Positions 46,560-58,460 of a stretch of 64,000 nt of DNA are shown in pieces. Where the stretch lies: NCBI GenBank assembly GCA_030386875.1, contig CM059568.1, positions 28,948,120 to 29,012,119 on the forward strand, in the 5' to 3' direction. Positions within the stretch are counted from its first letter, which is position 1. Each line of letters starts with the position of its first letter. The position numbers and the translations under genes are program-made. The notes beneath the pieces are model-generated. The model saw only the letters and a program-made list of their open reading frames with translations, did not search any database and was not told the DNA's origin. Source of the DNA: Morinoia aosen (lineage: Eukaryota > Arthropoda > Malacostraca > Amphipoda > Talitridae).

Positions 46560-46707
46560 GGTTATGGGCCCAGAAAACCTTCCGATGAAGCAATATCAAG
46601 TGAGGTTATCCTAAGTCCCGAAGCGAAAAACAGCCCGGGACAGCGAGAACAGACGTTGGTGATTTGTTAGTGCTGTGTGAGACAGAAACGGTGAAAGAGA
46701 AAGAAAC

Positions 46708-47350
46708 ATGGCGGGCTCCGTAAGTGAAAGTGCAAAGAACTGCCTCACGGCTCTTAATGATAAAAACTATCCTACGTGGAAGCTGCAAATGAAGATGATC
46801 CTGATGAAGGAAAAACTGTGGAACTTGGTTCGAGGAACGGAAACCATGCCACAGACTACGGACGAGACTGCTCGAAGAAAATTTGAAGAAAGACGTGACA
46901 GTGCACTTGCAACAATTGTGCTTGGTGTCGAAACAAGTCAACTTTATTTATTGGGTGATCCTACTGACCCTGTGCAACTATGGCATAAGATTGAAAATAC
47001 ATTCCAAAAGAAAACTTGGTCTAACAACTTCAGACTACGCAAAAGACTCTACAACATGAAACTAAAAGAAGACCAAGACTTACAAACTCATCTCAAAGCA
47101 TTTGTCGAAATATTTGAGTCCTTGAGTGTGATTGATGACGCTGTTGATGAAGAAAGTCGTGTAATAATCTTGCTGTCGTCACTTCCCGACCATTTCTCCA
47201 CACTGGTGACTGCACTGGAAGCTCATGAAAAACTACCGTCATGTGAAATTGTGACAGAGCGTCTTCTGAATGAAGAAGAAAAACTGAAAAACCAAAGTGC
47301 TTCAGACTTCAGTGAAAAATCCCAAATTGAAAAACTCAAGGTGCTACGAA
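46708..47350 (+). pseudogene. Copia gag
   Basis: Starts MAGSVSESAKNCLTALNDKN with the Copia-gag pattern NYPTWKLQMKMILMKE and LWNLVRG, then a region with FRLRKRLYNMKLKED. The zinc knuckle CYECGKLGHLRTKC is only readable in the next frame (from 47297), so a one-base lesion lies near 47300-47350. Confidence 0.85.
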
Positions 47351-50300
47351 TGCGGAAAATTGGGACACCTACGTACCAAGTGCTGGATCTATCAAGAAAA
47401 GTTGAAGAAAGAAGATGGGAACCACACAGAAGACCAAAACAATTTTGTAGCAGGTAAAACAAATTATATCAGTGCATTGTCTGTGATAAATATCAATAAT
47501 TGTTGGGTAATTGATTCCGGTGCAACAGCCCACATGTGTAATAATAGGAATGATTTTTCTTGTATGAATGAGCTATCTAGTCCAATTAACATTGAAGTTG
47601 GTGATGGTAGAAACTTGCAAGGTGTTGGTGTAGGTGATGTTGAAGTTATTATGTTGTTGCCTAAAGGCCTAGTAGATACCTGTGTTGTTGAGAATGTCTT
47701 GTATGTACCTGGCTTAGCCTACAATTTACTTTCTGTGCCTCAGATTACAGAAAGTGGAAACTCAGTTTACTTTGACGAAAGCTCATGTAAGATTGTAAAT
47801 AAAGACGATGAATTAATTGTCTTAGGCAGTAAAGTAAGAAAATTGTATAAACTTAATTGCACCCTTAATTCAGCTGCTAAATGCATGAACGTTTCTTCTG
47901 ATGAAATTCTGTGGCATAAACGATTTTGTCATCTAGGATTCAATAATCTTAAGAAATTAGCCACTAAGAATCTTGTTAGAGGTTTTGATTGTTCTGTGAG
48001 TGGAGTTAACATTTTTTGTGAAAACTGTTGTGATGGTGATGGTAAAAATCATAGGCTTCCGTTCCCCAAAACAAATCACAAAAGGGAACGCCAACCCTTA
48101 GAACTTATCCACAGTGATTGTGTGTGGCCAGCTTAATCCCATATCACTTGGGAGTGGAAGGTATTTTGTAACCTTCATAGACGACCACTCCAGGTATACT
48201 TGGGTGTACATTATCAAACATAAGAGTGATGTTTTTAAAGTGTTTCAGGAGTTCAAATCCTTGGTAGAAAATCACTATGATCACAAAATTAAAATTCTGC
48301 GCTCCGATAACGGTGGGGAATGCATCTCTAATGACTTTGAACAATTCCTAAAAAGGGAAGGAATTATCCATGAAAAAACTGTGCCTAAGACACCTGAACA
48401 AAATGGAGTTGTAGAAAGAATGAATAGAACTCTCCTTGACTCTGTCAGAGCTATGCTGTCTGGTTCAAAGTTACCAAAATCATTCTGGGGTGAAGCTATA
48501 TCAACTGCCGTGTATGTCAAAAATAGGAGCCCTGCTAGTGCATTGAATAATATGACCTCTTATCAGGCCCTTAATGGACACAAGCCCAATGTACAGCACC
48601 TCAAAACCTTTGGCTGCAGTGCGTACGCACATGTCCCCAAAGATGAGAGGGAAAAACTTGATCCAAAATCTAAACCGTGTGTTCTTGTATGATATGGAAG
48701 TGGAAACAAGGGATATCGTCTGTATGACATAAGCAGCAGAAGGATATTTTTGAGTAGAGACGTTATGTTCAATGAATCTCAGCAGATGCCAATTGAGAAG
48801 GAGCCTTCTGAAGTAAATGATGGTAATTTTACTCTTCTTCCTCAGGATCCAGAACCAGAAGACTCTGAGGGAGGGGTGGAGCATAGACAGTCAGATGCTG
48901 GGATGGAGGGAGTGGAGCCTAGACAATCAGCCAGGTATCGACGCGCTCCTGATAGGTTTGGTGAATGGGTGTATTTAATGAAAAATGAGCTTGATATACC
49001 ATCTTGTGTTCAAGAAGCACTCAGTGGACCAGAAGCAAAACTATGGGAAACAGCTATGGAGAATGAGATGGAGTCTATAAATCAAAACAAAGTATGGTCT
49101 CTTGTAGAGTGTCCTAATGACAAAAAACCTATCAAATCAAAATGGATCTTTAAAAGAAAAACCGGACCCGACGGAAGCATTTGCTCGTACAAAGCTCGCC
49201 TTGTGGCTCAGGGCTACTCACAAAAATATGGCACTGACTACGACGAGACCTTCAGTCCCGTGGTTCGATTTGAATCTGTCAGGACAATACTAGCTTTGGC
49301 TGCCAAATGCAACATGCAAGTCCATCACATGGACGTTGCAACAGCCTTTCTTAATGGAGAACTGGTTGAAGAACTGTACCTGGTTCAACCTGACGGTTTT
49401 GTTATCAAAGGCAAAAAAAATCTTGTGTGTAAACTACAAAAATCGCTCTACGGACTAAAACAAGCTCCTCAGTGTTGGAATACTACACTAGATAGCTATT
49501 TGAAGAAATTATGTTTTGTACAATCTAAGAGTGATGCTTGTATATAAACTCGTGTTCAAGATGAGAAACTGTGTATTGTGGCGGTGTATGTAGACGATCT
49601 AATAATTGCTTCTGAGTCTGGTAACGAAATAAATCAAATAAAGATGAGTCTTTCCACCCAATACCAAATGAAAGACCTTGGTGTGCTGAGTTACTTCCTA
49701 GGTGTAAGTGTTGTACAATCTAAAAACAATGTTTTCTTAAATCAAACTGCTTACACTGAGGCTCTGTTGTCAAAATTTGGCTTTGATAATTGTAAACCTG
49801 TAGCAACTCCCGCTGATGTAAATGTAAATCCGATATGCTCCCCAAATGATGTCGAATTTGACCCTGCTACTTATCAAAGTGCTGTAGGTAGCCTTTTGTA
49901 TTTGTCAACCAGAACTCGACCTGACATTGCATTCGCAGTGAATAATGTTGCTAAATACAGCTCCAAACCTCTTGAACAGCATTGGATGTGTGTTAAGAGA
50001 ATATTCAGGTACCTGAGAGGCACCTCCAAACTAGGTCTCTTGTATAGCAAATGTTCTGATACTTGCATTGGTTATTCAGATGCTGACTGGGCTGGTGATA
50101 AAAATGACCGAAAGTATACCTCTGGTTACTGTTTCACCCTCAGTAATTCGGTAATTACGTGGAGATCTAATAAACAAACTTGTGTAGCCCTCTCAACTGC
50201 AGAAGCCGAATACGTTGCTCTTGCCGGTGCGGCTCAAGAGGCTGTCTGGTTGAAGCACTTACTCAGTGATCTAAAATTTGGTACTGTGGAGCCAATGGTT

Positions 50301-50546
50301 ATAAACGAAGACAACCAGTCAGCCATCTGTCTTGCCAACAATCCCAAATATCATGGGAGGAGCAAGCACATCGATATTAAGTTTCACTATGTACGGGATC
50401 TTGTAAGTAACAAAGACATAGACGTAGTGTATTGCCCTACCGACGAAATGCTCGCCGACATATTTACCAAGAACCTGCCCATAGAAAAGTTCTCTAGGCT
50501 GAGAACGAAGTTAGGAATGGTCTCATCTGACACACATTCAATGTGA
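47297..50546 (+). pseudogene. Copia pol: protease, integrase, RT, RNase H
   Basis: Protease WVIDSGATAHMC is followed by the GAG-pre-integrase zinc block (LWHKRFCHLG, CENC), which ends at 48136. After a frameshift the integrase core reads VTFIDDHSRYTW, LRSDNGGEC and TPEQNGVVERMNRTL, the DDE set. A TGA at 48690-48692 interrupts the frame. RT has HHMDVATAFLNGEL, LYGLKQAPQCW, an in-frame TAA at 49545-49547, and then the YVDDLIIAS catalytic box. RNase H shows YSDADWAGD, LSTAEAEYVAL and NNPKYHGRSKHIDIKFH. The domains are well preserved, but this copy cannot make a single polyprotein. Confidence 0.9.
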
Positions 50547-50553
50547 GAAGGAG

Positions 50554-50788
50554 TGTTGAAACCTTTATTGTAGCACCTTGAATGTATATGTGTATAATAC
50601 TGATAATGTTAGTGTTCTTGTGTTAGAATGTGTTTAGACAGTACTCCGCGCTGAGAACTGAGCTCATGGCTCTCGGGCTTGGCTGGAGCCCACTCCACCG
50701 CTATCCTTCGTGATGTAAACTGTGTCCTGCTGTGTGTACTGATTATACAAACTCCAAGTGTCTCGTCTTACTTAACCTACCTCCAATA
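50554..50788 (+). repeat. Copia 3' LTR
   Basis: 235 bp, followed by AGAGC. Preceded by GAGAAGGAG as a short polypurine tract. Confidence 0.92.
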
Positions 50789-50793
50789 AGAGC

Positions 50794-51325
50794 TAAATAA
50801 GAGAAGGCTACTCACACCCGCTTGGGAGGCTATGGCTCGGCAAGCGAGTTAGTAAGTCGGCTGCTGTTGTGATATCTTGGTAGTGAGAAGGTCGTTGCTG
50901 AAGATTAAATGCTTCTATGACGGTTTTCACTGGTGAACTCACTGACTGCGCTTATTTTTTAAGCGTACGTGAATGTTTCGAGGTGTCGCCTGGCTGCTCG
51001 GTGCGCGCGGCTTGTAGAGGGTCGGTCCGCCACCCCAGCGCCAGGACTCTCGTGAATGCGCCGTGGATGGTTAGTGGCTCTCTTTGTGCGATAGAAGTGC
51101 ATAAAAGTTATACTTTCTTCAGCCCCCTATTTTTCTACTCTTTCTGTTTTGAAAGCTTAAGAGAAAGCTTAGTCGGAAGACGGAGTGTGGTTTTTGACCA
51201 CCGGCCCCGGGGCAACCCCTCCGGGCCAGAGGTGAGAATTTTTTCCAAGTATTGCTTTCCCATTCTGTGTGTCTTTTTCAGTTATGTGATCTTGTGCATA
51301 CCTGTCGAATTCAAATGTCTTAATA
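50794..51325. other. Unassigned region between Copia and LINE 2
   Basis: Probably includes the 5' end of LINE 1 displaced by Copia and/or the 5' UTR of LINE 2. A GC-rich palindromic patch, CCGGCCCCGGGGC with CCCCTCCGGGCC, lies near 51200-51230. No supported coding sequence. Confidence 0.4.
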
Positions 51326-51329
51326 CTGT

Positions 51330-51535
51330 ATAGTTTTAAATTCATTCACATTGTATAGTTCAATGTATTGATATTTGTATAGTCTTTTGTATTATTATTG
51401 TATAGTCTATTGTATTAGTACTGTACAGTCTATTATATTAGTATCATATAGTGTAACGTAATAATATTGTATAGTCAAATGTACTAGTATTGTAGAGTTT
51501 AGTGTATTCATATTGTATAGTTCACAGTGATATAA
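51330..51535. repeat. Imperfect ~30-bp tandem repeat upstream of LINE 2 ORF1
   Basis: About seven units built on ATTGTATAGTCTATTGTATT with variable spacing (ATATTAGTA). It lies in the presumed LINE 2 5' UTR, where subrepeats often act as internal promoter units; that role is inference. Confidence 0.65.
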
Positions 51536-51703
51536 TCTTCTAGATCTCGTCTATTTCGGTAATTAATACCAGAATTAGGGGCACCGTTGCTTAAGTGTGC
51601 CTTCAGTAGGCGATTTGTACAGCTGTGTGCTGTATATATTGCATCATAATATTGAGTAGCTCAATTGTAATTATAGTAGGGCAGGGCTAAGCCTTTTTCC
51701 GTA

Positions 51704-53356
51704 ATGCCCCTCCCCCCTGATCGGGGGAGGGGAGCTGGTGCTGGGCGGGGAGGCTCGGGTAGCTGCCCCCCCAGGGCCCCTCTTCCTTCAAACCCTCGTT
51801 CAGCTTCCAAAACTAGGAACACAACTCTGGGGTCCTTCCCCCTTAACCCTGGCAACCTTCCGCCTACGATACTTAAACCCAACATTGTTGTAACCAATAC
51901 AGCACCTAGAATAAAATCATCAACATATAGAGTACAACTTAAATTTATCGATACAGCTAAACCAGTGGACAAGACAAAAATTTTTTAAACAACCTTCAGA
52001 GACCTAAATGCACCTCTCATTAGACTGACTTCCACCAGTGCAGGTTTCTATGCAGTAACAGACGATGTAACTTCAGTTGATAAACTAACTTCCAGTAAAG
52101 CAATCAACGCATTCCAAAAATTGAATCTAATTCCAGTTATTCCCCCCGACCTAAGAGCAAAAAGATTGATTTTTGTCAGACAAATTGATAATGAAATAGG
52201 TGCATGACCAGCAGATGAAATCAAAGCAGAAATCCAACAGCAAAATTCATGGTTATCACTCACAGAAATAGTTAAAATAAAGCAATATACTCATCTAATT
52301 AAAATTATAACTTCCGACACCACCACTGCACAAAGGATCCTCCGAGATGGGTTTTATATGTATCATACAAAAATTACCCCCTATCAATGTGAACAAGAAA
52401 AATACACACACATCCTCATCTGTTACAAGTGCTACAAATATGAAGACCACCCAACATCCAAATGCACCCAAACAACACAATATTGCTCAGAATGCTCCTC
52501 ACAAGAACATACTTACCAACAATGCATAAGCACACTTAAAAAATGCCTCAATTGTAATGGACCACACAGAACATTAGCATCAAGTTGCCCGTATAGAAAA
52601 TATGTAATCAAACAAAAAATCGAAAATGAAAAACAGGAGCATCACCAACAAACTCAAAACACCTATGCTGAAATTGCAAAGCACGCAATATTACAAACAA
52701 ACCCCCCAGAACACACCCTCGCACTAACATCACAAACACATTTTAAACTGACAGCACTCATCTTGAAAGCACACATAGCAGCACTGAATAGAACACAGAA
52801 ATTTGGCGACCTTCTTTCACAATCCTTAAAACTGAACTTCAATATCGATACCACTTTCCCAGATCGTGACTCAGCCGCAATTTTCAATTTTTACTACAAA
52901 TCAGAAACAACACCACAGGAGACGGAAACGGAACAGGAAAAAACGGTGGATGTCTCTCTGGAATGTGAACAGGAGCATATGGATGAGGCCTTGGACACGG
53001 AGGCTAGAACTAAACGCAAGGTAAGTGATGATTTGGGTAATTCAAGCATAGTATTAGATAACAAACACAACTTTCATATAAACCTGTACAGAAACTTCAT
53101 AGGCAATTCACCAATCCCAGAAAATCCCCCGACAGAATGGTACATCCAGGAACTCAGCAGAAAAGAAAATGATAAAGGATTAAAATTCACTGTTCAGGAC
53201 ATGAGATCACAAACATTACTGGATTACATTAGGAGAAACAGGGTCCAATTCACAAGAACAAAAATAAACATAATCCCCCACGAGGACTTCATAAATCTTC
53301 CAAGACACCAATCACTAATAGCAGCCACAAAAAAAAAATTAATTGCTAAAAAATGA
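51704..53356 (+). pseudogene. LINE 2 ORF1 (gag-like, CCHC knuckles)
   Basis: One frame with two nonsense codons (TAA 51986-51988, TGA 52205-52207). The N-terminal part is Pro/Arg-rich. The middle has STYRVQLKFIDT and VIPPDLRAKRLIFVRQID, then three Cys-rich knuckles (CYKCYKYEDHPTSKC, CSECSSQEHTYQQC, CLNCNGPHRTLASSC) that would bind nucleic acid, and a helical HFKLTALILKAHIAAL region. The stop overlaps the ORF2 start as ATGA, suggesting coupled translation of ORF2. Long open runs on both sides of the stops imply recent decay. Confidence 0.82.
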
Positions 53357-55233
53357 ACCTGAAGAAAATAACAATAATTCAACACAACGTGCAATCTTGG
53401 AATACCAATAGAATCACACTATCCAACATATACAACACGCTAGACCCAGACATAATACTTATCAATAGTCACTGCCTCATAAATAATCAACCCCTTAAGA
53501 TCTTCGATTACAATACATTTTATTCAAATAAGCTAAACGAAAATCACGCAGGCACTGCAATAGCACTCAGGAAAAGCATTTCGTACAGACTTCACGATGA
53601 TTTCCACACAGATATGATAGCAGTAACAATAGATACGCTTCAGGGACCAATCACCATAGGTACTACATATACACCCCCAAGAACAGACTACCTGAATTTC
53701 ATAGACTTCCACATGCTTTTCAATAGACCGCACCCAGCCTGTTTTCTAGGTGACATAAACGCCGCACATAGCATAACTGGATACTCACATAGGAACAATA
53801 GAGGAAACCATCTTTTCTACCTAATTTCAAAACAGAAATGCACACACATTGGACCCTTTTTTCCCACCCTAATAACTCACAATAGCACCACCTCACCCGA
53901 TGTAGTTTCACAAAACAAGCATGCATTTCATAATATTTTCTTGAAGCCTGGCCCCATCACACCATCGGATCACATTCTAATAATCGCTACCATCACAGCC
54001 AACCCAATACAAATTCCCATCAAACCGCGAAGACACTTTCATAAAGCAAATTGGAAATTATACAAGCAGTTACTATACCATGCCACACCCCCTTCACAAC
54101 CGGATCCAACTATAAACGAAATAAACAAGTACCTAGACACATGGATCAAACACGTACAGGATGCCACAAATACAGCAGTCCCACTCATAAATCATAGAAT
54201 AATCATGGGGATCAAACCAACTCACGAAACTTTGACATTACAAGCACAATACCGACAGACAACCCAATACATCTCCAGATATGGGCCATCTATAGATTTG
54301 AACCGACATTTGAACACAATAAGAATCCGAGTACAAAACATGTACAAAGGCAAATATCAGCAAACCTGGGAGGAATTAATTCATAGTCTTAAATTGCAGG
54401 AAGATCCGAAAATGTTTTGGTCCTCCTGCAAGAGGATGATGGGCGGCAACACTAAACAACAAATACCATACATAGAACATAATAAAGAACAGTTACATAC
54501 TCCTCAAGAAAAAGAACCCATCTTCAGAGCACACTGGAAGGAAATATTTAATGAACAGGACGAACCCCACTTCGACAGAGAACACATTGCAATAGTACAA
54601 GAACAAATGAACAACATAGCACATACAATCAAACCATACCGAATGGGAAATATCAACAGACTGGACCCTATACATTTTCCCCCTATTACATTTGAAGAAC
54701 TATTACAAGCACTGAGACCGTTCAAACAGAAAGCACCAGGGACAACGAAAATAACCACTTTACGACTTGAAAACTTACCGAAAAACATGATTCACTTTCT
54801 GATTTATATTTTCAATATGTCCATATCAGCTGGTTACTTCCCGAACAGTCTAAAACATGCCATAATGATTTTCCTCCCAAAACCAAACACATCCCCAAAA
54901 TCAGTTCAAAATTACAGACCAATTTCCCTCCTGGATGTACACGGCAAACTACTAGATAAATTTTTAAATAATAGGTTGACATATTTCCTTACAATTCATA
55001 ATCATTTTAATAGCGGACAACCCGGATTCAGATGTAATAGAGGCACACATACCGCACTGGCAACCCTGCACGAATCAATTTCCATCCAATTAGCTCAAAA
55101 ATTCACAATAGACATTTGCTTAAGAGATGTTAAAAAAGCATTCGATAAGGTATGGCACTCTGGTCTCATCTTCAAACTTTCGCAAATCAATCTTCACCCT
55201 ATATTTCTCCGGACCCTGAGCAATTACCTTTAA
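53353..55233 (+). pseudogene. LINE 2 ORF2, endonuclease and RT N-terminal palm
   Basis: 626 residues open. The APE-like endonuclease starts ITIIQHNVQSW and has FLGDINAAH (D134, N136) and ITPSDHILI (D206, H207). At the usual glutamate position it reads LINSHCL (S39). RT follows with IFLPKPNTS, NYRPISLLDVHGKLLDKFL and LRDVKKAFDKVWHSGL. The frame ends at LSNYL, after which the RT continues in another frame. It cuts target DNA and copies its RNA in jockey-type elements; this copy cannot. Confidence 0.87.
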
Positions 55234-55298
55234 TGGCAGGACAGCCTCAATAAGAATATCCAATTACATAGGGCCGCAATTCTCACTGTGCACAGCTA

Positions 55299-56093
55299 GG
55301 TGTACCCCAAGGAGCATGCCTATCCCCTACACTTTTCAGCTTTTATACCCATGATTTACCACCGCCGCTACCTAAAACAGATTACATATATTTTGCAGAC
55401 GACATCACACAGATAACAGCCGGAAAATATTCACCAAAATACGCAACAGCCAACACCAAAAGAGCAATAGAACAAATAAGCACGTTTGAAAGGAAATGGA
55501 AAATATTAACCAACAGTAGTAAATTTGCCATAATCCCCATAAATAGAAGGAAAACATTTGAAGTTACCATAAACGACAAATCAATACCATACACAAATAA
55601 AGGAAAAGTCCTGGGTTTGAACATAACTACACATGGTATATCATCACAAGCCTCCATTAGACAAGCAATAGCCTACAAAAATCTAGAAAAAAATTACCGT
55701 TTTACTCACCTCCCTACAGAAACCAAACTGAAATTATATATGGCCTTTGTAAGATCAGCATTAATATACCCAGTCATACCTTTACACACAGCATCAGCAA
55801 CAGCAATATCCAAATTACAAAGAGTTCAAAACAAAGCACTTAGATTTATTACCGGCACAAGTTTAATAGAAGCAGTACCATCCAAACACCTGCACAATCA
55901 TCTAAATGTCCCTCCCATAAACCTACTGCTGCACGAGCATGCAAACAGGATCTGCCACAACATGCAGCAATTCGATCCTGACCTGTATACAAAATTAAGT
56001 TTTCCTCCGGAGCTCATCCCCAAACAACATTCCCGATTTAAAAGCTCTAGACTACTTGCAATGGCCCCCCGTCCACCTCCAAAATATACATGA
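55299..56093 (+). pseudogene. LINE 2 ORF2, RT catalytic box to C terminus
   Basis: Open frame after a TAG at 55296-55298. It encodes GVPQGACLSPTLFSFY, DYIYFADDITQ (catalytic FADD at 55392-55403), VLGLNITTHG, LKLYMAFVRSALIYPVIPLH, LQRVQNKALRFITG and a C-terminal PRPPPKYT. It is shifted in frame relative to 53353-55233. Confidence 0.85.
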
Positions 56094-56890
56094 ACCAACA
56101 ACTTTGCCAGGCTCACCTATTAAGACAATTTCTAGTCCTTTTAGGAGGACGTGGGGGAAGACCAAACTAATTTCATTAATTATTTTTATTTTTTGATTTC
56201 TGGCGTTTTGGCAAGCGGTAGGACGGTCTTCCCCCCCATGGGTGGGAAGCCAAAACCCCAGACTTTTAACTTCATTTCAGTTGCACTGACATACAAAATT
56301 TATTTTTCCATTAATTATTTTTCATTACTTTAAAAGTTCTTAAATTCCTGTTTACTCCCACGTCTAATTATTCAATAGCCTATCTGTAAAAATGTACGTA
56401 GTGTAAAGTGCATGTCTGCAAAACTGTATCTAGGTGTAGATAATGTATCATGTGCACAGACGCTATAATTGTAAATAGGTAGAGAAAAACAATTAACTTG
56501 AAATATATATATATATATGTAGGTACATACGGTAGGTCGAAATTAGCGTAACATAATATGCTCGTGTATTGAAGAGAATAGATAACACTCGTAAATAAGA
56601 TAGTGTATAGGTAAAAACTCATTCTCTAATTATTGGCGCTAGATGATGTACGTGTGTAGATATTAGATTGTATATACTCGTAGATCAATAACTAGATAGG
56701 CCTAAGTCATAGTTCAGTAACAAAGAATGAATTTTTAGGTATGTATTGCTTACTGTGTAGGTAAAATAAGTGTAATTGTTTAGATAGCTAGAATGTAATG
56801 TAGGTAATGTATATATATATATATATATATATAAAATAAAAAATAAAAAATAAAATCAACAAATGAAAAAAAAAATGAAACAGTATATAT
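56094..56890. other. LINE 2 3' UTR and AT-rich simple sequence
   Basis: After the ORF2 stop comes a short GC-containing 3' UTR with a GTCTTCCCCC palindrome partner to GGGGGAAGAC (56152 and 56228). AT-rich sequence with GTAGGTA-type repeats, (TA)n at 56504 and 56811-56832, and AAAATAAAAAATAAAA at about 56833 follow. No gene seen. Confidence 0.55.
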
Positions 56891-56891
56891 G

Positions 56892-57688
56892 CACGAGGAG
56901 CTCACGAGATTAGAACCCGGGACTTAAATTCACCGCACCAGAACGCTATCGATCGCGCTACCGACCACCCTAAAAGGTGGTCGAAGCTCAATGAAAGCAA
57001 TCTTGGCATAGTGAAAGCAGGCACGAACTTGGCCCGACAGATATATTTTCTCATTTTTCTTAAGTATCGAGAGTTCAAAGTCAAGTCAGTTACGAACAGT
57101 TACGAGTAGTTACGGAAAGCTACTGCTTCCACAAGGTTTTTCAAACAAATAAATGTACGAGGAGCTCACGAGATTAGAACCCGGGACTTAAATTCACCGC
57201 ACCAGAACGCTATCGATCGCGCTACCGACCACCCTAAAAGGTGATCGAAGCTCAATGAAAGCAATCTTGGCATAGTGAAAGCAGGCACGAACTTGGCCCG
57301 ACAGATATATTTTCTCATTTTTCTTAAGTATCGAGAGTTCAAAGTCAAGTCTCCTCCTCGTACATTTATTTGTTTGAAAAACCTTGTGGAAGCAGTAGCT
57401 TTCCGTAACTACTCGTAACTGTTCGTAACTGACTTGACTTTGAACTCTCGATACTTAAGAAAAATGAGAAAATATATCTGTCGGGCCAAGTTCGTGCCTG
57501 CTTTCACTATGCCAAGATTGCTTTCATTGAGCTTCGACCACCTTTTAGGGTGGTCGGTAGCGCGATCGATAGCGTTCTGGTGCGGTGAATTTAAGTCCCG
57601 GGTTCTAATCTCGTGAGCTCCTCGTACATTTATTTGTTTGAAAAACCTTGTGGAAGCAGTAGCTTTCCGTAACTACTCGTAACTGTTA
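56892..57688. repeat. 264-bp tRNA-like repeat, palindromic array
   Basis: Two minus-oriented copies (56892-57155 and a shortened 57156-57350) meet a plus-oriented copy (57354-57617) followed by a partial next unit to 57688. The period is 264 bp (GGAGCTC at 56897 and 57161; CTCGTACATT at 57357 and 57621). Each unit carries a tRNA-like stretch on its sense strand: hairpin GACCACC/GGGTGGTC, A-box-like TGGTCGGTAGCGCG, B-box-like GGTTCTAATCTC. Units are almost identical; 57237 shows GGTGATCG versus GGTGGTCG. Confidence 0.88.
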
Positions 57689-57689
57689 G

Positions 57690-58090
57690 TATATATGCAT
57701 ATTGGTGTGCATGCGTATCGTGTGCGTGTGTGTGTAGGTTTGTAGGTGTATGGGTATGGAAATGTATATAACTATTTGTGTGCTCATGTGTCGTGTGTAT
57801 GGGTGGTAATGTATATATATGCATGATAAAATAAAAATTGTATATAATCATATGTATGCCTGTGTATCTTGTGCGTGCGTAATTTGAAAAAAAAGTATGG
57901 GTGCACGTGTCGGGTATGTGTGTGTGTATATGTATGTAAAATTTGTATATATGCATATGTATGTAAAAAATAAAATAAAAATAAATAAATAAAAAAATAA
58001 AAAAAAAATAAAAAATGAATAAATAAAAAAATTGAAAATTATATATGTATAGGTTAGTATATAATATATGTATATATAGTGTATGTATGT
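57690..58090. repeat. Simple repeats (GTGT, TATG, AAATAAA)
   Basis: Microsatellite-rich stretch with GTGTGCGTGTGTGTGTAG, TATATATGCATATGTATG and AAATAAATAAATAAA runs. No coding or element-end signal seen. Confidence 0.7.
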
Positions 58091-58440
58091 AGGGACTTGT
58101 AGACGAGCATAAAATTGCCTAAGCCTAAATTTAAATTCACTCCGTGTACGGATTGCTCATGTCGCCCTCTACCGTGGATATAATAATACGATACAGCATA
58201 GTAGACGCGGCATAATACAAAACATGAATCACTTTTAGCATAAAAAGCCCTGACGGGTACTTTTCCCTTATTATATTAACTAATTAGCAGTATAAATCAA
58301 ACAAGATGCACAAGATCAGCTAATTATGCGTTTAGCGCCGTTTTCTTCTTCCACTATCCTTTTCCTTTTCTCCCCTCCTTTTTATCTTCTGGCACACTCT
58401 GTGCCAAACTCTAATTCTCTTCTCTTCTTTCCTATTGTCA

Positions 58441-58460
58441 CCCCCCCCCCCCCCCCCCCC
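58441..58460 (+). repeat. Poly(C) tract of 20
   Basis: Uninterrupted C20, bounded by TTGTCA and AGCGCC. The complement is G20, a potential quadruplex and an assembly-error hotspot. Confidence 0.85.

Larger units (their letters stand above)
46323..50788 (+). mobile_element. Copia LTR retrotransposon (4.5 kb), decayed
   Basis: LTRs of 237 bp (46323-46559) and 235 bp (50554-50788) begin TGTTGAAACC and end CTCCAATA. They are flanked by AGAGC at 46318-46322 and 50789-50793. The primer site GGTTATGGGCCCAG starts at 46560, the Copia-type site complementary to an internal part of initiator tRNA-Met. Internal order is gag, protease, integrase, RT, RNase H. Two frameshifts and two in-frame stops are visible. 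Confidence 0.93.
51330..56340 (+). mobile_element. LINE 2: jockey-superfamily non-LTR element, nearly full length
   Basis: Plus-strand relative of LINE 1 with ORF1 (51704-53356), ORF2 (53353-56093, broken) and a 3' UTR. It is not interrupted by other TEs and defines the architecture used to rebuild the order of the LINE 1 pieces. ORF1 and ORF2 overlap by 4 bp (ATGA). Stops and a frameshift near 55233-55298 make it defective. The 3' limit is uncertain; AT-rich simple sequence extends to about 56875. Confidence 0.85.

Noticed and set aside
56902..57616. Three identical 60-residue frames
   Set aside because: They mark the 264-bp tRNA-like repeat, not protein genes.
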